DNA of 64,000 nt, taken from positions 51,515,454 through 51,579,453 of the forward strand of contig OZ022502.1 in NCBI GenBank assembly GCA_963989385.1. Reading direction: 5' to 3'. Within the stretch, counting starts at the first letter, position 1; the number at the start of each line of letters is the position of its first letter. Below are positions 56,200 to 64,000 of this stretch, in pieces. Origin of the DNA: Ctena decussata (Eukaryota > Mollusca > Bivalvia > Lucinida > Lucinidae). A model generated the notes under the pieces. The model did not search any database, was not told the DNA's origin, and saw nothing but the letters and a program-made list of their open reading frames with translations. Both the position numbers and the translations under genes were made by a program.

Positions 56200-56305
56200 T
56201 AAACCACACTGATTGGCTGCTTCCGAGCACATGCTCGGAAGCATCCAATCAGTGTGCTTTATTTTGAGTTTGAGATTGTTCTCAAGTTTTATAACCTCGA
56301 ACCTC
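56200..56305. repeat. Foldback remainder: hairpin centre and right arm
   Basis: TAAACCACACTGATTGGCTG, then CTTCCGAGCA-CATGCTCGGAAG, then CATCCAATCAGTGTGCTTTA and the right arm TTTTGAGTTTGAGATTG. With 53536-53573 it forms one continuous palindrome of about 145 bp. A half copy occurs at 6768-6836. Confidence 0.85.
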
Positions 56306-56369
56306 GGTTGTAATGCAAAACAATCTGAATTCTAGTCGTTATATCGACTACGACTTGCGTCGTCCTTTT

Positions 56370-56720
56370 TTCCATAATCAGGGTGCCAGTGTTATTTTCC
56401 AAAATGACAATACAAAGCCCCACGTCGCTTGATACCTCGGCAGTTTCTGGCATGAAATAACTTTAACTTTACGTTCTTTCCTAGCCTGTCTTATCTCCTG
56501 ATCGGAACCCATTCAAACACGTTAGGGATGTGAGCTGGGTCGGCAGGACAGGAGAAATCATCAGATCAACACCCACTCCAAGATCTGCGATAAGCCTTGA
56601 CCGGAAAACGGCAATCCTTGCTAATGCACTCATTCAAGTGTACATTCACTCAACGCAACGGCGAATTATTGCGTTTACACGAGTACTAGGAGGTCAAATT
56701 CGTCATTAGGCAAGACTTGG
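56370..56720 (+). pseudogene. Tc1-like transposase C-terminal remnant, frameshifted
   Basis: One frame gives GASVIFQNDNTKPHVA (56382-56429), matching the FQxDNxxxH motif with its catalytic Asp. It is followed by TGA. A second frame gives SPDRNPFKHVRDV (56494-56532), matching SPDLNPIEHxWDxL. It then continues through ILANALIQVYIHSTQRRI, resembling the 'W..IPQ..I..L' tail. It has stops and a +1 frame change. No TIRs were found. It is a different copy from the one at 23.0-24.6 kb and lies just downstream of the foldback. Confidence 0.7.
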
Positions 56721-56724
56721 GGAT

Positions 56725-58534
56725 CATTCATATGCAATTTTAAGGAAACAAAGTTAATTTTCAGGGACATCTAATGCACTGTTACTCAATAATTTTATGC
56801 GATACAGGAAAGCCGAGGTAAATTTTTGTGCAATACATGATTCAATCAGAAATTCATGATTGTTTACACATAAAGTTTGGAAATGATATTTGGAAGAAAT
56901 TTTGAGAAAACAGCAATGATGTGTAAATTTTTTTTTCGTAAGTAAAGGAGAAACTTGATTTTCATATTCTGATATCATGAAACTAGATACTGTTTCATGC
57001 TTGTATCGCATGGCTTTATTAAGGTGCATTTATACGCCTCCGACGGATACCATTTACTCTCAGGGCAAATCTCTAAAATTGTAAGAGGATTTGTGGTACG
57101 ACGTTCGCAACTTCGGTTGCATTGTGATTTGCGTTAGGATCTTCGTACAAAAATTAGTTTTGAAGCTAGAAGTATTCAAAGAGACTACTCTTAACGTTAG
57201 CTTGAAGCAATAACTTTAAAGTAGTCCCATCTGAGAGGGAATTAAGATTTTAAAATTTCATCCACACAGACGATCCTTTTTCTCTGCCTTACAACAGTAA
57301 AATCAAGAGTGGTCAACTAATTTTATACAATGCCATGTACATTTAAACCGTTGAAATAAAGTCAGTTAGTGCTTAAAACGATTCTTTCTATAAGAATATT
57401 TAAAATTCTCATTGCACACAGATAGCTATCAATACAATTATTAAAATGATAGTTTAAGTAATTTAACTGTCGTATAATGTGAAACGGGGTCCACAATCAA
57501 GTAAAAGGTAAAGAGACACAGATTTTGTATTGAAATCTGATTATGCATTTTAGGTTACAGCAAGTGCTCCAATTGTCGCATTCAGATCGATCAACCTCTA
57601 CAGGTAAAATGGGTCAGTCACCATATACTAATCAAAATAAGTTAAGAGTCGTGTAAGCTCAGTGGAGCCTCTTGGAAACCATCGTTACGAGAATTGGAAC
57701 AACATCAATAGAAATTATCTCAAAGCATGATGTGTTTCACATGTTTCGATTCATGTTTTGCTGAGATACAGGAGTGGAGTTTCAGTTATGTTTAGCATTC
57801 TATCATTTCTGTAGTACAATTCACAAAAAGATAAGTCCTACTCTAAAAATTTTGAGCTCACAAGAAATTTGGAAACAGCTAGCTGAAATTTCGTAAAGCT
57901 ACTGTCGAGATGATGATGTAAACAAATTTCTTATAAACTGTTACTTCACTGTTACTTCATTTAAAAGTAAAGTGGAGAAAAAATCAGATGAGACTTAACT
58001 TCTTTTGTCCAGTATAATATATATGATAAGATTTGGAGAATATACATCTAACGAACAAACCATTACTTGGTAGCATTGGATCGACTCGATATGCTAAAAT
58101 AATTTGAAACTAAGCGTAAATGGAGACACAGCCATTAACAGTATGTAACTTGTTTTTATCTGAGCGCTTTCGCCTTTAGGCTTCTTCAGTTATAAAAAGA
58201 AAATTGAAACAATGAACGAACATATGTAAATTTGAAAAAGAAATTGGACCAAAACTAAACAAAAACGAACAAAGCAATTTACAAAATGGAGACCATACAA
58301 GTCAAATTTTACAACTAATATGACTTAATAGGCCAAAATTAATTAAAAATGTACACTTTGTATGTTTTATCGTTATAAAAGAATAGCAATTCAAACGTAA
58401 ATTGAACTTTCTTTTAAATAAGCGAATAAACACAACGCTACAAAACTCTTAATATTAAAGTAGAGATATACGCTAACACTGAAGATTACAAGTGAACATC
58501 ACAGTTGGTAGGTTGTTGGGGTTTTTTTTTTGAC
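56725..58534. other. No recognisable gene
   Basis: AT-rich DNA with short frames only. GAGCGCTTTCGCCTTTAGGC near 58162-58181 looks like a repeat fragment, but no second copy is visible in this window. Confidence 0.5.
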
Positions 58535-58680
58535 TCAACGGCCCACAGAGACAGTACTTCGGTCCTGAATGAGTGATCTCCCAGAGAGAGGCAGACGGGA
58601 TATTAGAGTGTAAAAGTATAAAAAAAAATGGCCTATCGCAACTACTACAAGCACAGCAGGCCCTTGCCTACATATAGCCA
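58535..58680 (+). repeat. Dispersed repeat R160, diverged copy
   Basis: GAGACAGTACTTCGGTCC, GATCTCCCAGAGAGAGGCAG, AAAAATGGCC and CTACAAGCACAGCAGGCCCT follow R160 order. A further degraded copy is at 58870-59010 (AGAGAGGGAGAGGACAGACA, then CTTCTACAAGCCCAGAAAGC). Confidence 0.65.
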
Positions 58681-58719
58681 ATGTCAGTAGGTGTAGCCAA
58701 TGCCGAACGTTTCTTGGCA

Positions 58720-58815
58720 TCCAGCGAGCACATAGCTTCGAAATGGCGTCGCACTGACGTCGATGCGACGTCGTCACGTCGCATCGACTTCATTACGACG
58801 GCATGTGCTTGTTTG
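58720..58815. repeat. Palindromic GCAGGCAC/TGACGTC repeat, copy 2
   Basis: CGAGCACATAGCTTCGAAAT, CACTGACGTCGATGCGACGT, CGTCACGTCGCATCGACTTC and GCATGTGCTTGTTTGGC. It aligns with 12129-12244 and sits between the two R160-like copies. Confidence 0.7.
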
Positions 58816-59314
58816 GCACTTTACTCCACTCTACCATCCCCTGGTAGGCTATATTGGGTATTATGGTCATTTGAGGCAGTACGTCAACAACTTTTAAGCC
58901 ATCTGTTCAGAGAGGGAGAGGACAGACAGAGAGACAGGAAGAACGGGAGGAGAAAATCCAAATAACCCCATACCGCTTCTACAAGCCCAGAAAGCCATTA
59001 ACCCACTGTCAGTAGGTCGGCCCAATGTTGACAGTTTCAAGGCTTCTACTCTGTCCCCTATCACATGAAGGTCATTTTTAGGCTGAACGACTGTTGGAAA
59101 AGGCTGAAATACTGCCGCAAACGACCAGTTTTCCAGGTCCGTCCATTGTCATTGCTGATTATTTTATTGTTTCATTATTGTTCTTAAAACTATTTCTTTT
59201 TGGCGTCTGTCCTCTTAGGTTTGATTACTCATTCTTCTTTTTATTGTTTAGTTTCAATCATTTTTTTCATTAAATTCTACATAACCCTCTGTTCTTGTTT
59301 CCTAGAAGTGTAAT

Positions 59315-59523
59315 TACAATCAACTCTCGATATCTCGAAGTCATATTTCAGCTCAAGCTACTGATATCTCAATGTAAATTTCCTGGTACCAGAAAATTTA
59401 CTTTGAGATATCAGTAGTTTGAGATAAGAGGAGTTGAAATGTAAATAAAAATAAGAAACATATTCTCTGATATAAGAAGATATTTTGAGATATCAATGTT
59501 CGAAATATCGGGAGTTGACCGTA
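59315..59523. mobile_element. 209-bp MITE (ACAGTCAACTC family), complete
   Basis: TACAATCAACTCTCGATATC at the left faces GATATCAATGTTCGAAATAT, then CGGGAGTTGACCGTA, at the right. Multiple internal GATATC motifs pair across the element. TA at both ends fits TA duplication. Partial relative at 33236. Confidence 0.8.
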
Positions 59524-59794
59524 CATAAAACCTAAACATTAAAAAAAAAAGGAAACTAGATAAGCACGCACCGAACCGATCCTCAGTGATATTATTGTGC
59601 ACGCGTAAGACTCTTATATATGTCGTAACCAACTTTTTAACCGCACTTAAGACTCATATTAACCGAAACGGATGTTTGCGTACTTGACTCTTCGAGACCA
59701 TACCAGTAAGTTGCACGGGTCCTCCTACTAGATTATTAATTAGAAAAACTTAAGGTGTATCAATACACTTCCATGGTTGTTCTCCATTTTTGTG

Positions 59795-59955
59795 TTATTG
59801 TTTAACGTCCACGGTAAACAGCTATGGTCATGTCGGAACGGTCAGTTAACCTGACTACACTATATTCCTGGGCAGGCTTAGATAACCAGTACTTAGTGCA
59901 CTTACTTTTACCAGTAACTGACAACTGCCCTTCTTGAATCCATTTTCCTGGCATT
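59795..59955 (-). mobile_element. SINE family 2, copy lacking the tRNA head
   Basis: TAACGTCCACGGTAAACAGC, then TATGGTCAT, GGTCAGTTAACCTGAC, CCTGGGCAGGCTTAGA, CCAGTACTTAGTGCAC and AACTGCCCTTCTTGAATCC. It aligns in reverse with the 3' two-thirds of 22525-22790 and was 5'-truncated at insertion or afterwards. Confidence 0.75.
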
Positions 59956-60184
59956 GTTACAAAGGGATCAACTTTCATGGCTTCCTGGTTGTCCCCCAGG
60001 AGAAAAAAAGTCCCTTCAAATGGAGCTCACTATTTGTCCCTAGAGGAGCAAATTCTTTCCTGCAAGAGCTGACCCTCATTTAGAAGGGTAACTACAGTCA
60101 AAAAGAACAACAACAAAAAAACAACACAAGAGTTGTTCCCCTAAAATTACACAGGAGACCGAATTTTTATTTTTTTATTTATTT

Positions 60185-60385
60185 TTTTTTCGGGGGGGGG
60201 GAGGAGAAGAGGGGGTGGGGACTCGCTGACCTGATCAAACAGCTCTTTTCGATGATATGCTTCTCACTACTCGTTATAAATCGAGTTTTCTTTCTTGCTT
60301 TCTTGGGGTGCGGGGAGGGGGGTGGGGGTGGAGAGTGATGGAGGTGTGGGGGTAGGGGTCTCGCTGACCTTATCAAAGAGTTCTT
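60185..60385 (+). repeat. G-rich tract with ~150-bp direct duplication
   Basis: GGGGGTGGGGACTCGCTGACC, then TGATCAAACAGCTCTTT, recurs ~150 bp later as GGGGGTAGGGGTCTCGCTGA, then CCTTATCAAAGAGTTCTTT. Clustered G-runs (for example GGGGAGGGGGGTGGGGGTGG) could form a G-quadruplex. Confidence 0.75.
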
Positions 60386-60699
60386 TCAGAAATAGTATGA
60401 AGCTTCTTTTTTTGCCTCCGAATACCTCATATTCACATACCATAATGGTCCAAAATATTGGAACAGAATTGCTGAGCTAACAGACAACACCTAGATATTA
60501 AGGTGAATAAGTGCATCTTCAGGGGTAGCAACTCTCCTGTTTTCCACTTTCTTCTCAAATGGGGTAAAACTTTTTGGGGAGCAAATTCTTTTCTTTCAGA
60601 GTGGCCCCCACATTTAAATTACTTTGCCATCCAGGGGAAGCAAACAGGAATCACAAAAATTGTTCCCCTTCGAAAAGCTGCTGTAAACATGGAGGTTTA

Positions 60700-61835
60700 T
60701 CTGTTCACCTAACATAATATGTCTGTTTAGGTGCATCTGTTTTGATATAAAGCGTTGCAGACATACATTGTCTAATATGTGTAAACTTCCGACAGTTAAA
60801 TTAAGACACTTAAAATGAGTAATGTTTAAATCCCTTTTGTTTTTTCTTTAAACGCAATGAGCTGTCACTGCATTGTAGGATATAGTGTTCCATTACGTAC
60901 GTACATTTGGTTATTTAAACATAAACATAGTTTTAAATTTACGGTTTGCTACATATGTAAAATGCATTTCTGCCGTCTATATATTAAATATGCATCAAAC
61001 TACGAATGTACGTCCATGATTCAAGTGTATTAACATTTACATGCAAAACTTATTTTTCAAACATCATTTTGAAGTGTGTAAAGATGTGTCTACGTGTGCT
61101 TCTATGCGTGTTTTTTTTTATCTTTATAGAAATAGCCAGTCTTATATATGAAAGCTGTTTATTCAGTTTGACCTAATTTTCAGTTACAACAATGGATAGT
61201 TGGAAAACACAGGTTGTATATATTTTCCAAGATAAGTCAGTGTAGTTTGCATAACAAATGTCAAAGCTACAGATAGTCAAAAAACTGTTACATTTATATT
61301 TCCCGGAATCTACATCCGGACCAGGTAAAACAAATAAAATTGCACACTATACCTGTAAAATATCTACTAGGTCAAATAACTGGATGAACGGACCACAAAC
61401 GCAAAAAAAAAAAAAAAAAAAAAAAAGCATGATCTTTGAAAAAGGCCCCCCTCACGACGCAGTTCACAAATACATGAATAGTAAGGAAAAAATAAGTGTG
61501 TATTTTACTTCCCTTCTATAGTACTTGCACTAGGAAGTACTCTTTATTGCACAAACTTTTACTTTGTTAAAACAAAAAAGGAGGAAAAAAAGAAACGCCG
61601 CTTAATTATTGTCAGTTCAATCAACACCGTTGTTTCGCATGATTATAATAATATTAATAATAATAATATTAATAATGATAATAATGATTATTATTATTAT
61701 TATGATAACCAATTAACTTGCAGTTAGTAGGCCTATTTTGCTAACAATTAAGTTCGTGTAGTATTTTGTAAAGCCGTGAACGAACATCTTGACACAAAGC
61801 AGCTCTTAAACACTTGCTCTAAGCACACTGGCAGC
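60700..61835. other. No recognisable gene; A-run and TAA microsatellite
   Basis: A pure A-run of ~22 lies at 61404-61426. A (TAA/ATT)n tract at about 61641-61706 is partly palindromic (AATAATATTAATAATAA against TTATTATTATTATTAT). Confidence 0.6.
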
Positions 61836-62015
61836 TAAAGTCAAACCTGTCTTATATAGGCCACCGCTATGAAACAAAACCTGTCTTAAGGGGCCAAAAT
61901 CTCATATCCCAAAGTCAGATTTTTAATGTCAATGGACCTATAAAAGCAAATACCTGCCTTAAGCAAACAGTTTTGACCCTTCCAAAGGTAGCTTGCTTAA
62001 GACAGGGTTGACTGT
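61836..62015. mobile_element. 180-bp MITE (ACAGTCAAACCTG family)
   Basis: AAAGTCAAACCTGTCTTATA at the left faces TTGCTTAAGACAGGGTTGAC, then TGTA, at the right. The interior repeats CCTGTCTTAAGGGGCC and CTGCCTTAAGC. It is the same family as 46797-46963. The left terminus carries one substitution. Confidence 0.75.
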
Positions 62016-64000
62016 ATTTTAAATTCTACAATATGTATGACATATAAGGTTTTATTCTGAACTAATTTGCTTTATTTCACTTAACAGTGAATAATACACC
62101 TTCATGTTTATTTTCACCATTTTACAAAGGGAAACAACAGTTGTAATTTCCTGTTTGGTTCCATGGGGTAGGGGTGCCAAAAAAAAAAACAAAAAAAAAC
62201 AAAAAAAAACAGAGAAGTGTATCATCGTTTCTTCTGATAAAAAACCCTTTCACCATAGATATTCAAACAACTTTTGCAAACAGTAGAACTTGAACAGATT
62301 GAATTTAGCATCCGGCGAATTGTGAAAGTTGTTTGTGTGTGTGTGGGGGGGGGGGGGGGGCAAAACATTGCTCACATCATTTAGAAGTCCGATCGGGTCC
62401 ACACTATTTGCTGAGACACTTCTGTTCCCAGTGTTAGGGCCTAACGGTATCCGGACCTTGACCGAGTCTGCTTTTCTCGCGCATGGCTTAACCTTTCCAA
62501 ATCACACCATATAATTTTGTTGACCATCTTCATTTTGCCTCTCTTCTTAATGGGGGTCAGCTCTAAAAGGAACGGATTTGATTTATTCTTTCATTTTGGG
62601 AAGGGTTTCGCTATCCAGGAAATAATATATGTGTCTTTCTTTATATATTTTCAGACTACTACATGCTTACTGAAGTTACTGGGTAATAGTAAAAGGGAAT
62701 AACTGTGGACAGCCTTTCTCAAAAGTGAGTCTTTCCATGATATGAACACCAATTTCAGTCTAACCAAGTCACTGAACTTTTCGATATTCGGGAACAAGTA
62801 TTGGCTCAAACTAAATTAAGGATCTAATCCCTTACGTTTGCAATTCAGAAGAGGAGAAAGAAAAAGGCTAAGTAAAAGAAAAAATAAAGAAAGAAAGGAA
62901 AGAAATAAACGGAAGAGAACGGAATAACTGGAAAGAAACAGTAGGGAAAGAAGCAGATATTGAAAACAGAATGAAGGACAAAATGATGAAACAGACTATC
63001 GTTTTTCAGTTTAATTTCAATACACTTTTAATAAAACAACATCACAATGATATCTCATGACAGTACAATTCATATTAGGATATATAAAACCCGACCGATG
63101 TATCATTGATGAGCCCTCAGTGAATGAAAATACCATTTATTCATTGTCATCTAGTGTCCATGTAAGCAAAGGTAACAATAGATTTGTTTTATTGTGCAAC
63201 GTATCAAATTATTGCTACTCTTTAGGATTTTTACTGATGGTCTGACACACTTATCATTTATTTGAAATCAGTACGTTATTCAATTGTAACGTCTTTGGAT
63301 TGAGTTACGACATTAGAGCAGACCTAACCGGTATATTATCGTGCCCCAAAATACAAATACACATATTTAAATAAAACACAAAACATTGCAAAATCGACAT
63401 CGACGTCCTTTATATTTAGCTCAAGTACTATCAAGAGTCTCAAGGTTTTTACAAATAATTGAGGTTAAGTTCTATTCATGTGTGTTTGAGCTAAAAGGAA
63501 GGACATTTTAAAGAGGTTTGTTCTCAGTGTTGGAAAAAGTGAATATTATTTATCGAAATAAATTTTCATTTAAAACGTGTGGGAGGTATGACGATTAATT
63601 TTAACATATAAATCGCCTGATAAGAGGTGCGTTTATGATGTGTGATCTGCAATAATTCTCATCAGCCTGCGCATACACATAGACTGAGCAGAGCCTCGTT
63701 CTAAATAATCCTCAGAGTTCATATGGTTTTGATGCGAACAGGCAAGTATCAGATCAAACAACTTCATACACGGATGCGCAGGACAGATCTCAGTCTTAGC
63801 TTTCGCACATGATTTGGGTTCTAGCACGATTGAATATTTACAGAAATAGAAAGGATGGTTATAAAGTAGGATTAACCAAGTGAAGGCTGACACGGAATTA
63901 AACACATGTTAAAACAACGATGTCTTGGAATCGACAAATTATTCAGTTTTTGATCGTTGCCTCAGTATACCTTGCAGTTTGTAAAACCAAAATGCGCTCG
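62016..64000. other. No recognisable gene; scattered repeat fragments
   Basis: An A-rich (AAAAAAAAAC)n stretch is at about 62179-62209 and a G-run at about 62345-62360. A TTTGCCTCTCTTCTTAATGG block near 62536 belongs to the repeat at 36514. A CATCAGCCTGCGCATACACA / GGATGCGCAGGACAGATCTC pair at 63661-63792 is a weak foldback related to the GATCAGCC repeats. Confidence 0.5.

Overview
This window looks like eukaryotic, AT-rich, almost entirely non-genic DNA from a marine invertebrate, most likely a bivalve mollusc. The organism call is inference. It rests on dense short palindromic repeats and on several elements built like the bivalve 'pearl' / Helitron-associated elements: a 5' hairpin beginning CAAGAG, internal tandem repeats, an ACGG- or GACGCG-type microsatellite, and a 3' hairpin followed by GAGCTAA. 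I could not support a single host protein-coding exon, rRNA gene or functional tRNA gene. Most open frames here are short chance frames or lie inside repeats.

Layout. 0-9.5 kb: an old dispersed repeat, several tandem-repeat elements, a palindrome at 4.6 kb, a 1.5 kb TIR element with TA flanks (5.1-6.6 kb), pearl-like element B (7.1-8.2 kb) and two SINEs. 9.5-20.5 kb: mostly featureless DNA with a hairpin cluster (10.6 kb), two Tc1/mariner-type MITEs (13.8 and 14.7 kb) and pearl-like element C (16.5-18.2 kb) inserted into a dispersed repeat. 20.5-31.9 kb: MITE copies, a SINE, a decayed Tc1-like transposon rebuilt as an inverted duplication (23.0-24.6 kb), pearl-like elements F and D, and a 1.4 kb hairpin nested in D. 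32-45 kb: a further TIR element, a SINE, and two adjacent non-LTR retrotransposon (LINE) copies (37.5-42.7 kb) flanked by matching short inverted repeats. 45.2-48.3 kb: five decaying direct repeats of about 580 bp. 48.9-56.7 kb: more MITEs, then pearl-like element E with a dimeric tandem array (53.6-56.2 kb) inserted into a foldback element, then a Tc1 transposase remnant. 56.7-64 kb: scattered short repeats.

The coding remnants all belong to transposons. LINE-1 keeps an almost complete reverse transcriptase interrupted by one stop. LINE-2 has an in-frame-core deletion plus a frameshift. Two Tc1-like transposases are fragments. The non-autonomous elements (MITEs, SINEs, pearl-like) would depend on enzymes encoded elsewhere. 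Nesting gives relative ages: foldback before E, dispersed repeat before C, D before the 1.4 kb hairpin.

The strongest observations are: two pearl-like insertions whose empty sites can be rebuilt from sequence in this window (no target duplication, E between A and T); a 235-bp MITE with 4-bp target duplications in five of six copies; the 1.4 kb inverted repeat; the inverted-duplication Tc1 derivative; and regularly spaced nuclear-receptor-like half-sites in the tandem units of element E.
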